Assembly: GCF_000382285.1 (NCBI RefSeq) | Contig: NZ_KB907941.1 | Coordinates: forward strand, 1 to 64,000 | Length of the DNA: 64,000 nucleotides | From: Solimonas variicoloris DSM 15731 | GTDB lineage: Bacteria > Pseudomonadota > Gammaproteobacteria > Nevskiales > Nevskiaceae | Direction: 5' to 3' | In this document: positions 25,939 to 35,900 of the stretch, piece by piece | How the letters are laid out: each line of letters starts with the position of its first letter | How positions within the stretch are numbered: position 1 is the stretch's first letter | Made by a program: the position numbers and the translations under genes | The notes under the pieces: generated by a model | What the model was told of the DNA's origin: nothing | Seen by the model: only the letters and a program-made list of their open reading frames with translations | Database searches by the model: none

Positions 25939-25973
25939 CCTCGTCCGGTTCCCCGGACCGGACGAGGTTTTTT
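25939..25973 (+). terminator. Rho-independent terminator between ahpC and ahpF
   Basis: The 11-bp stem CCTCGTCCGGT/ACCGGACGAGG is followed by six T. It stands 66 bases after the ahpC stop and about 40 bases before ahpF. Confidence 0.9.
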
Positions 25974-26013
25974 GTCCCGAAATTTCCCTTTCAAGATGCT
26001 GCAGGAGGAGTCC

Positions 26014-27591
26014 ATGCTGGACGCCAATCTCAAAACCCAGTTGCAGGCCTATCTGGAAAAGGTCACGCGGCCGATCGAGATGGTCGCGTCCCTGGACGAC
26101 AGCGCGGCATCGAACGAGCTGCTCGAGCTGCTGCGCACGATCGAATCGCTGTCCGACAAGATCACGCTGTCGACGCACGGCACGGACGCGCGCAAGCCGT
26201 CGTTCGCGCTGACCACGCCCGGCCAGTCGATCCATCTGCGCTTCGCCGGCATCCCGCTCGGCCACGAGTTCACCTCGCTGGTGCTGGCGCTGCTGCAGGT
26301 CGGCGGCCATCCGTCGAAGGCGGCGCCCGAGCTGCTCGAACAGGTGAAGAACCTGCAGGGCTCCTACAAGTTCGAGACCTATTTCTCGCTGTCCTGCCAG
26401 AACTGCCCGGACGTCGTGCAGGCGCTGAATCTGGCGGCGGTGCTGAACCCGGCCATCGAGCATGTCGCCATCGACGGCGCGCTGTTCCAGGACGAGGTCG
26501 AGCAGCGCCAGGTGCTGTCGGTGCCGCAGGTCTTCCTCAACGGCGAGCCGTTCGCGTCCGGCCGCATGGATCTCGAACAGATCGTCGCCAAGCTCGACAC
26601 CGGCGCCGCCGCGCGCGACGCCGACAAGCTCAAGGCCAAGGCGCCGTTCGACGTGCTGGTCGTCGGTGGCGGCCCGGCCGGCGCGGCGGCGGCGATCTAT
26701 GCCGCGCGCAAGGGCATTCGTACCGGCGTCGCCGCCGAGCGTTTCGGCGGCCAGGTGCTCGACACCATGGCGATCGAGAACTTCATCTCCGTGCCGGAGA
26801 CCGAGGGCCCGAAGCTCGCCGCAGCGCTGCAGCAGCACGTGCAGGCCTACGACGTCGACATCATGAACCTGCAGCGCGCCGAGAAGCTGGTGCCGGCCGG
26901 CGCCGACGGCCTGATCGAGGTCCGGTTCGCCAACGGCGCGACGCTGAAATCGAAGACCGTGGTCGTCGCCACCGGCGCGCGCTGGCGGCAGATGAACGTG
27001 CCCGGCGAGAACGAGTACCGCAACAAGGGCGTGGCCTACTGCCCGCACTGCGACGGCCCGCTGTTCAAGGGCAAGCGCGTCGCCGTGATCGGCGGCGGCA
27101 ACTCCGGCGTCGAGGCGGCGATCGACCTCGCCGGCATCGTCAGCCACGTGACGCTGCTCGAGTTCGATGGCCAGCTGCGCGCCGACGCGGTGCTGCAGCG
27201 CGCGCTGTTCAGCCTGCCGAACGTCACCGTCATCACCTCGGCGCAAACGACCGAGGTCACCGGCGACGGGCAGAAGGTCAACGGCCTCGTCTACAAGGAC
27301 CGCAGGAACGGCGAGACGCAGCGCATCGAGCTCGAAGGCATCTTCGTGCAGATCGGCCTGCTGCCGAACAGCGAATGGCTGAAGGACACGGTTCAGCTCT
27401 CGCCGCGCGGCGAGATCGAGATCGACGCGCGCGGCCAGACCTCGGTGCCCGGCGTGTTCGCCGCCGGCGACGTGACCACGGTGCCGTACAAGCAGATCGT
27501 CATCGCCATGGGCGAAGGCTCGAAGGCCGCGCTGTCCGCCTTCGATCACCTGATCCGCAGCTCGGCACCGGCGCAGTCGAAAGCCGCGTAA
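26014..27591 (+). CDS. ahpF: Alkyl hydroperoxide reductase subunit F
   Basis: The 525-residue flavoprotein passes electrons from NAD(P)H to AhpC. The N-terminal tandem thioredoxin-like domain has the CxxC SCQNCPD. The thioredoxin-reductase part has [19 protein letters not shown] (FAD), [11 protein letters not shown] (redox CPHC), [17 protein letters not shown] (NADH) and [16 protein letters not shown]. The start at 26014 follows AGGAGGAG; an earlier in-frame ATG at 25972 lies in the ahpC terminator. Confidence 0.97.
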   Translation: MLDANLKTQLQAYLEKVTRPIEMVASLDDSAASNELLELLRTIESLSDKITLSTHGTDARKPSFALTTPGQSIHLRFAGIPLGHEFTSLVLALLQVGGHPSKAAPELLEQVKNLQGSYKFETYFSLSCQNCPDVVQALNLAAVLNPAIEHVAIDGALFQDEVEQRQVLSVPQVFLNGEPFASGRMDLEQIVAKLDTGAAARDADKLKAKAPFDVLVVGGGPAGAAAAIYAARKGIRTGVAAERFGGQVLDTMAIENFISVPETEGPKLAAALQQHVQAYDVDIMNLQRAEKLVPAGADGLIEVRFANGATLKSKTVVVATGARWRQMNVPGENEYRNKGVAYCPHCDGPLFKGKRVAVIGGGNSGVEAAIDLAGIVSHVTLLEFDGQLRADAVLQRALFSLPNVTVITSAQTTEVTGDGQKVNGLVYKDRRNGETQRIELEGIFVQIGLLPNSEWLKDTVQLSPRGEIEIDARGQTSVPGVFAAGDVTTVPYKQIVIAMGEGSKAALSAFDHLIRSSAPAQSKAA

Positions 27592-27618
27592 GCCGCGGTC
27601 CGTTCGCGGCCCCGTCAA

Positions 27619-27647
27619 GGCCTCCCGCTCCGGCGGGAGGCCTTTTT
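27619..27647 (+). terminator. Rho-independent terminator after ahpF
   Basis: GGCCTCCCGC/GCGGGAGGCC with loop TCCG is followed by five T, 28 bases after the ahpF stop. Confidence 0.9.
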
Positions 27648-27678
27648 GTTCCGGCCGACGCCGCGCAGAGGATCCGGC

Positions 27679-29766
27679 TCACTCGCCGCGCAGCGCCACC
27701 AGATCGGTCTGTCGGCGACCGAGGACCGTCAGCAGCACGCGCTCATCGTCCGCCAGCGCGATCGAGTTGTAGATGCGGATCGCATTGCGCGGCAGCTCGA
27801 CGACCGCACGCTCGTCGCCGCCCTGCAGCGAGCGCTGCATCAGGCGGTCATGCGTCGGCGTCCGCAGCACGTAGTACAGCGCGTCGCCGCGAATCCGCCA
27901 GTTGCCCCAGTCATCGATGCCCAGCGCGTCGAGCACGCGCTCCGGCTCTGCGGCGCTGCCGATGCGCAGGCGCCACAGGCCGGGCACGCCGGGCCGCGTG
28001 TGATAGAGGCCGTCGCCGACGCGCTGGCCGTAGATGCCGCCGACCTGCGTCAGCGGCGCCAGCGCGCCACCGTCGATCGCGTAGCGCCAAAGCTGCCAGC
28101 TGCCGCTGCGATTGCTGCTGACGATCAGGGCGCGGCCATCGGCCTCGAAACTGATGTGCTGGTAATCGTGTGCATCCGCAAGCACGACATGCCCGGCGCG
28201 CGTACCGTCGTCGCCGACATACAGCGCATCGTGCCGCGCACCGAACGGCCGCACCGCGACCGCGTAAGCCCCGCCCACCGGTGCCGCCGCCGGAACACCG
28301 GAGGTGCCGCGCGGCAGCGGCAGGCGCCGCGCATCGCGTCCGGCCGCGTCCGTGCTCCACAGCTCGAGACGGCCGCCGCGCGTCGAAATCAGCAGAATCC
28401 GCTGCAGCCCGGCCAGCCACTGCGCGTAAAGATCGCGCCCGCTCGACGAGATCGTCGACATCAGACTGCCGTCGCGCAGCGAGCGGATCTCGATCTGCTC
28501 GGCGGTGCGGTGCTGGGCGACGACAATGCCGCCGCCGGCAAGGGCGTCCATGTTGAACGGCGATTCGAGACGCGAGTAGAGGCGCGGTTCACCGCCGTCG
28601 GCGGCGATCCGCCAGATGGCGAAATTGCCGTCGCGCGTCGAGTTGAAGGCAAGCTCGCGGTCGCCGGCCAGCCAGGTGAGGCCGAACACGCCGGCCGCGC
28701 CGTCATCCGTCAACTGCTGCAAGCGCCCGCTGGCGAGATCTGCGACGTACAGCTCGCCGCTGCTGTAGCCGCGACGCACGAAGGCGAGACGACGACCGTC
28801 GTGCGAGAACGCCATCTGGCTGTCCTGCTTGCCATCGGCCGGCTGCGTCAGACGCCGCAGCGGCCGGCCATCGACTTCATAGAGGAAGATCGACACCGTG
28901 CCGCCCCCGGCATCGCGTTGCGCGATGGCGAAGGTTCTTCCGTCGGGCGACCAGTCGAAGATCGCATGCAGGCGCTCGTAGAAGCAGGCCGCGACGCGCC
29001 GTTCCTCGAAGCTCCGCAGGTCGCGCACCCAGACCGCACAGTCACCGGCCGGCGTCACGCGCGCGAACGCCAGCGACTGACCGTCCGGGCCGAACACCGG
29101 CCGCAGCTCGCTGTCTGCGCCCAGCGTCAGTTGCCGCAGCGGCGCCGCCGGATCGTGCAGGTCGCGGGCGTAGATCTGGCTCGGACGATCCTCGCGCTCC
29201 CAGGTGAACGCCAGCCAGCGCCCGTCGGGTGACAGGTTCGGGTACTCCTCCATGCCGTCGTACTCGGTCAACGATTCCGGCCGCGGCGGCGGCGCAGAGC
29301 TCGGCGGCGGCGCGTGCACCGGCCACGGGCGCAGCGCCGCCGCCACGGCCCCGAGCGCCAGCACCGCCAGCAGCACCGCCAGGATCCAGCGCCGTCGCGG
29401 CACGGGTCGGCGCGCCGGTTCGTCGAGCGCCAGCACCGGCAGCGTCAGCCGGTACCCGGTTTTGGCGATGGTCTCGATGGCGCTGTCCGCGGTGCCCTCG
29501 GCGTCGAACAGCCGGCGCAGCTGCCAGATCGCATTGGTCAGGCCGCGCGGCCCGGTGTAGGCGTTGCCGAGCCAGACCTGCTCGATCAACTGCTCGCGGC
29601 CGACGACGACGCCGGGCTGTGCCGCCAGCGCCTGCAGCACTTCGGCGACTTTCAGAGGCAGCGTCTCGCTACGGGTCTCGCGCCACAGCCGCCGCGACGC
29701 CGGCTCGAAATGCCAGTCGCCGATCTTCAGCACGGCCGCGCCGCGCCCCTCCGCGGAACCCTTCAT
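27679..29766 (-). CDS. CadC-like winged-helix membrane regulator with TolB-like beta-propeller
   Basis: This 695-residue protein has an N-terminal OmpR/CadC-type DNA-binding domain (residues 14-108: LPLKVAEVLQALAAQPGVVV, EQVWLGNAY, LTNAIWQLRRLF, IETIAKTGYRLTLPV), then one membrane helix (RRRWILAVLLAVLALGAVAA, about 124-143) and a Pro-rich linker. A long periplasmic domain of WD40/TolB-like repeats follows, such as YPNLSPDGRWLAFTWER and MAFSHDGRRLAFVRRG. Members are one-component membrane transcription factors that sense outside the cytoplasm. It diverges from the double subtilase gene and is a likely regulator of it. A pair of 11-bp-spaced repeats lies between them. Confidence 0.88.
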   Translation of the reverse strand: MKGSAEGRGAAVLKIGDWHFEPASRRLWRETRSETLPLKVAEVLQALAAQPGVVVGREQLIEQVWLGNAYTGPRGLTNAIWQLRRLFDAEGTADSAIETIAKTGYRLTLPVLALDEPARRPVPRRRWILAVLLAVLALGAVAAALRPWPVHAPPPSSAPPPRPESLTEYDGMEEYPNLSPDGRWLAFTWEREDRPSQIYARDLHDPAAPLRQLTLGADSELRPVFGPDGQSLAFARVTPAGDCAVWVRDLRSFEERRVAACFYERLHAIFDWSPDGRTFAIAQRDAGGGTVSIFLYEVDGRPLRRLTQPADGKQDSQMAFSHDGRRLAFVRRGYSSGELYVADLASGRLQQLTDDGAAGVFGLTWLAGDRELAFNSTRDGNFAIWRIAADGGEPRLYSRLESPFNMDALAGGGIVVAQHRTAEQIEIRSLRDGSLMSTISSSGRDLYAQWLAGLQRILLISTRGGRLELWSTDAAGRDARRLPLPRGTSGVPAAAPVGGAYAVAVRPFGARHDALYVGDDGTRAGHVVLADAHDYQHISFEADGRALIVSSNRSGSWQLWRYAIDGGALAPLTQVGGIYGQRVGDGLYHTRPGVPGLWRLRIGSAAEPERVLDALGIDDWGNWRIRGDALYYVLRTPTHDRLMQRSLQGGDERAVVELPRNAIRIYNSIALADDERVLLTVLGRRQTDLVALRGE

Positions 29767-29838
29767 TGCCCTTCACATCCCTGCTGAAGGCCGCGGCCGG
29801 CGCTCGATGGACGGCTCGCAAGCCCATGTTCCAAAAGA

Positions 29839-29856
29839 AAATGACAAAAAAATGAT
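29839..29856. promoter_or_regulatory. Two direct repeats at 11-bp spacing (possible winged-helix site)
   Basis: AAATGAC (29839-29845) and AAATGAT (29850-29856) start exactly 11 bases apart, with AAAA between. OmpR/PhoB-type domains commonly bind direct repeats with this spacing. The site lies between the CadC-like gene and the subtilase gene. Confidence 0.35.
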
Positions 29857-29948
29857 GTTGCTTCGAGAAAAAAGCGGTGGCCTCCGCATTGCCGGTCGCC
29901 AGCCGCCGACGCTATCACGGCAGCCGTCGACTCTCTGAAGGGGCTTCC

Positions 29949-32900
29949 ATGCGTCATCTGCTCACCGGCCTTGTTGCCGCCCTGCTCGCCACCAGCACGC
30001 TCGGCGCCTCGCACACGCCGCCCGAACGCCTGCATCGCCAGACCCTGGGGGCGGCCAGTTCCTCCGCGAGCGCATCGCGATACACGCTGCAACTCACCGA
30101 TGCCTCGCTCGATGACCGCAAGCTGGGGGCGGCGCTCGCCAAGGCCGCTCCGGGCGCCAAGCTGCGCTGGCGCTCGCGCCTGTGGCCGCAGTTCGCAATA
30201 GTCGAGGCACCGGAAGACAGTGCCAGCCGCCTGCAGCGGATACCCGGCGTCAGTGGCGTACAGCTCGCACGCTACACGCCGGCGGCCGTTGCGCGCAGCA
30301 CCGGAAAAACCACCACTGCAGTTCCTCGCCCCGCGCCTGCGAATTCGGCCGCCCTTGCCGAGCTGCCGCTCAGCAATGATCCCCTGGCCGGAAACAACGT
30401 TCGCGTCGGCATCATCAGTACCGGCATCGATTACACGCACGCTGCGCTCGGCGGCCCGGGCACACAGGCCGCATACGACTCCGCCTGGGCCAATGCCGCG
30501 GCGCCGTTCGACGGATTTCCGACCGACGTCGTGGTAGGCGGCATCGACCTCGCCGCCGAGAGCAATCTGGCATCCCGCGGCCGCAATCCGATCGACTCCA
30601 AGCTGCCCTGGGAAGACAGAGGCTTCGTCTATCCGACGGGTCGGGGCACCTATCTCGCCAGCATCGTCCACCGTCTAGCCCCCGGCGCGAAGCTGGTGGC
30701 GCTCAAGGGCAGCGCGGTGTTCGAGAGTGAGGGCGCACGGGTTCTGAAGTACGAGCTCGAAGCGATCGCGGCCGCCTTCGAGGCAGCGCTCGATCCGAAT
30801 CTCGATGGCGATACCTCGGACCACGTCGACGTGCTGCTCTACGATGACGATGCCGGCAGCTTTGCCTACTACGATCCGGGCAGCACCAGCCCGTCTCCCG
30901 ACAGCATGATCGCAGCGATGGTCGCCGGCGTGGCCGCGCGCGGCATTCCGGTCGTCGTCGGCAGCGGCGAGCTCATCTTCGACACCCCCTACAGCATCGC
31001 CCATGCCGGTGCCGTGCCGGATGCCGTCACCGTCGGCGGCCTCCAGCGCATCAGCGACGCCGATGTGGTGACGTCGTTCTCCGGCCGGGGGCCGGTACGT
31101 GGCACGGCGCGCTTCCTGAAGCCCGAGCTGGTGAGCGACAGCGTCTCCATCGACGGCGCCACGGTTGGCAGCGCAGACGGCATGGAAGTGCGGACCGGCG
31201 TCGATGCAGCGGCGGCGCGAATTGCCGCGGCGCTCGCGATCCTGAAGCAGCAGCGCCCTTCGCTGAGCAGCCTCGAGCTGAAGGCCGCGCTGGTCAACAC
31301 CGGCACGCGCGATGTCGGCCACGAGCCCGCACACCCCGACCAGCCCGCTGATGTCAGCCGTTCCGGTCTAGGCCGGGAGAACCTCGAAGGCGCAATCGCC
31401 ACGCCCCTGCTCGCCTGGGATGAGGATACCCGCCAGCCTTCGATCTATCTGGGCTTCAAGGAAGTGTCCGGAACGCAGCGCTATGTTCGCCATCTCCGCA
31501 TCCGGAACCTATCGAATCAAGCGCAGAGCTACTCCCTTCAGGTTCAGAGGGTCGGCGAAAAGCCGGGATTCTCCGCGCTGAAGATCGAGGCGCCGGTCAG
31601 TGCCCAGGTCCCCGCCGGCAGCAGCATCAGCATTCCGGTCGCCTTCGAACTGGATGCCGCAAAGCTGCCGCCCTGGACCCTGCGTGAAACCGGCGATTTC
31701 AGCGCCGCGAAATGGTCTCAGGCCGAGCTTTCCGGTTATCTGGTGCTGTCGCGGCCGACGGCGCCGGACGTGGCCGTCAGCTGGCTGTTGATGGCGCGCG
31801 CGAAGACCAGCATTACCAAGTTCGCCGACACGATGCGCGAGAGCTACAGCAGTCAATTCTGGCAACAGTACCTCGGCATCGACGAAACCTTCGAACTGAC
31901 GCAGGACTTCCGCAACGACAACCTTCACGCCGCGGACTTCGCCGTTTACCCCGTCGTCGCACGCGTCGACTACCCCGAATACGACAAGCAGAGGGCGTCC
32001 GGCAACATGCTGCGCTATGTCGGCGTTCGCGTCTTCGACGAAGCCGGATGCAGCTCCGGGCAGAAGCTGTCGATCGCGGCAAGTTTTTTCTCCCCGGCCG
32101 CGATCGCGCTGGCCAATTACTTCGAGCGCGGCTCGCAATTGCTGTACTGGGAGATCACGCCCAACCCTTTCAGGTCCGACGTCACGACCGACACCATCGG
32201 CTACGGCTGGGTTGAAATTGATGCCCAGGGCCAGCCCTTCACGACCTACATCGATCTGACGATCCCCTACGACCCGAGCAATCCGACGGGGCGCTATCGT
32301 CGTGCCAAGCTCCCCGCCAAGATGGCCAGCCATACGCGCAACGTCGTCAGCGAGGTCTGCCTCGATGAGCTCTATCACGACGACGTCACGAGCCCTGCCG
32401 CGTTCGATGCCAGATTGCGCTGGGTGTTCTCGACGGATCGCGACGCGATTCCCCGCCAGGAGAACGACCTCTTCCTGCACAATCCCATGCGGCCCGGCTA
32501 TGACGCCTTGTTACGCGAACCGGACGGCTCGCCGAGCAATTACGTCGAGCGGCTCGGCGCCGCAGGCGGCGCCACCCTGACCTTGACCGGGGCGAAGCAG
32601 GATGGCGGCATCGGCCCGATGTCGGAGGGGCGCCTCTACGAGCGCGACGGCTTCCTGCTCATCAGCCTGACCGACGACTTCGCGCTGTTCTCTCCGATCG
32701 ACTACAGCGAAGTGTCGTCCGTTGCGGCGCCTCGCGCCGATCAGACCTTCTCGGTGCGAGAAGATGCCGCATCGGGCACCGTGCTGGGACGCATAGAGAC
32801 CGATGTCGAGCAGTTCTTCGGCATCGGCAAGACATCCGAATTTTATCGGCTCGTGCTCGCCGGCGCGGTTCCGGGCGATCCCTTCAGCATCACGGATGAA

Positions 32901-35900
32901 GGAGATCTGGTGCTGAGCAACCCCGCCGGGCTCGACCACGAGATGGCGGCCACCCTGATCGTGCCGGTATACGCGCAGTACGGGCAGGCCCTGGGCGTGA
33001 CCGTGGACCTCGCCGTGCAGGTGATGGACGTCAATGACAACTCGCCGGAATGGATCGGCGAAGGCAGCGCACTCCCGGACGCTGCGACGAAAACCCCATA
33101 TCGCGTCGCGCTCGGCGCCAGCTTCCGCGACGCCGACGGCACGCCGCTGACTTATACGGCGAGCGATTTGCCGGCCGGCCTCGCACTGGACGCGATGACC
33201 GGCGACCTGCACGGCACGCCGACACTGGCGGGCGATTTCAGCGTCACGATCAAGGCCGACGACGGCGAGCGCAGTGCCGAGAAGGTGCTGGCGCTGAAAG
33301 TGCGCGGGACCGATGTCGTGCACAAGGACGGCGGCGGCGCCTGGTCGCCGGCGGCCGGTCTGCTGCTGGTCGTGATGGCGGGCCTGCGCGCGACACTACG
33401 CCGGCGCACGAAGCGCGCGGGCTTGGTGCTCGGCCTGCTGTCGGCGGGCATCCTGTCGGCGGCGGGCGCACTGCCGGCGCACGCCGCCGAAGAGCCGAGC
33501 CGGCCGCAGCCGCGCAGCAGCACGGCGACGGCGCTCAAGGGCGGGGCCGCGGCCGCGCACCTGCGCGACGAGCACGGCCGCGCGCTGTACTTCGTGCACC
33601 TGAAGGATGAACCGCTGGCCCGTTACGACGGGCGTCTCAAGAATCTGGCGGCGACCAGCCTCGCCGCCAGCGCCGGCCGCAACGCGACGAAGCGCGGCGT
33701 GCTGGACGTCAAGAGCGCGCGCAGCATCGCCTATCTCGACTACCTGCAAGCCCGCCAGGCCAGCGCGCTCAGCGGCATACAGCGCAAGATCGGTCGCGCC
33801 GCGGCGCCGCGCCAGCAGTTCCGTATCGCGCTCAACGCTCTGACGCTGTATCTGAGCGAGGCCGAGGCACAGTCGCTGCGCGGCCTGGCAGCGGTGCGCA
33901 CGGTCGAACGTGCCGAGCCACGCTACCTGCAGACCGATCGGGGCCCGCAGTGGATAGGAGCCCGCAACGTCTGGGCCGGCGTGCCGGCTGCATTGCCGAC
34001 GCAGGGCGAAGGCATCATCGTCGGCGTGATCGACACCGGCATCCGGCCGGAAGCGCCGTCGTTCGCAGCCGTCGGCGGCGACGGCTACCAGCACCGCAAT
34101 CCGCTCGGCGACGGCGTCTACCTCGGCGACTGCGTGCCACGCCCTGATCTATGCAATGACAAGCTGATCGGGATCGTGAGCTACGAGGAAATCACGTCGA
34201 GCTACGCCCATCTGCGCGAACCCAACGGCATCGATTACAACGGTCATGGCACGCACACCGCTTCGACCGTTGCCGGAAACGTCCTCAGCGAGGTGCCGAT
34301 CTACAACGCGCTCGGCCAGCTCGCGCAGCAGTCCTTTCCCCAGATCAGCGGCGTTGCACCGCATGCCAATATCGTCTCCTATCAAGTCTGCTTTCCGGGC
34401 GACGGCGATCCCTGCGTGCCGGATATGACGGTGCTCGCCGTCGAGCACGCGATCGAGCACGGCGTGCGCGTACTGAACTACTCGATTGGCGGGCCCATCA
34501 GAAGTCCCTGGGAATCTGCCGACGGCCTAGCCTTCCTTTCCGCACGCGAAGCCGGCATCCACGTGGCCGTCTCGGCTGGCAACAATGGGCCGGACGCCAG
34601 CACGATCAGCTCTCCGGGCAATGCCCCGTGGGTAACGACGGTCGCTGCGAGCACGCATGACCGCGCGTACACGTCGAAGACGATCGGCGACTTCAGCGGC
34701 GGCGTGCCGCCATCGACGATCACCGGCCGCGGCGTCACCGGCGGCTATACCGGCGGCGTCGTTGATGCCGCCCGCTACGGCGATGCGCTGTGCCAGGCAC
34801 CGTTCTCGGCCGGAACCTTCGCGGGGCAGATCGTGATCTGCTCGCGCGGGCAGAACGCACGGGTCGAGAAAGGCGCAAACGTGCTCGCTGGTGGCGCCGG
34901 CGGCATGATCCTCGCCAATGTCGATTCTGCTGCCGATGACGTCATCGAGGATTTCCACGTCCTGCCGGCGATCCACGTCGACTTCGCGTCGGGCACCGCG
35001 CTGCGCAACTGGCTCGCCAGCGACAGCGGCGCACCGCACTTGGCGACGATCAGCGCCAGCGCGCCGGCCCCCGACCCGTCGGCCGCCGACATCGTCGCCG
35101 ATTTCAGCTCGCGAGGTCCTGCGCTGCCGTACAAGGACTGGACCAAGCCGGATATCGCCGCCCCTGGCGTGAACATCTATGCGGCCTTCAGCCCCGATCT
35201 TCTGTGGCCGGCCGAAGGCGTGTATCCGGCACCGTACGGCTTCCTCAGCGGCACTTCGATGGCGAGCCCGCATGTGGCCGGCACGCTGGCGCTGCTCGCC
35301 GCCGCGCATCCGGACTGGACGCCGGCCGAAGCGCAGTCGGCGCTGGTCGCGACCGCGAAGGCCGACATGCGCACCGAATCGGGCGAAGCCGCCGGCGTGT
35401 TCGAGGTCGGCACGGGCCGCGTCCGCGCCGAGGCCGCCCTGCAGGCCGGTCTGCTGCTCCACGAGGACGCGACCCGCTATCAGGCAGCCGATCCGCAATC
35501 CGGCGGCTCGCCCGGGACGCTGAACCTGCCCTCGTTGGTCGCCGGCTCGTGTGTGCTGCAATGCCGCTGGATACGTACGGTTCGCGCGGCACGCGCCGGC
35601 ACCTACACGGCCAGCACCAGCACCGATGTACCGAACACCGGCATTGCGGTGGAACCCGCGAGCTTCACTCTGGCCGCCGGGCAGACGCAGGCCTTGACCG
35701 TCACGCTCGCCGCCAGCGGATCGGCCAGCGCAGGCAGCGTCGGCGGCAGCGTTGAATTGCGCTCGGACGACGCGACGCAGCCGACGCTGCGCTTCCCCGT
35801 CCGCGCCGAGCTGCGCACGAGCGATGTGCCGGCGTACACGCGCATCACCGCCACCGGCAAGCAAGGCACGCAGCGCATCGAAGGACTGCAGTCCACCGGC

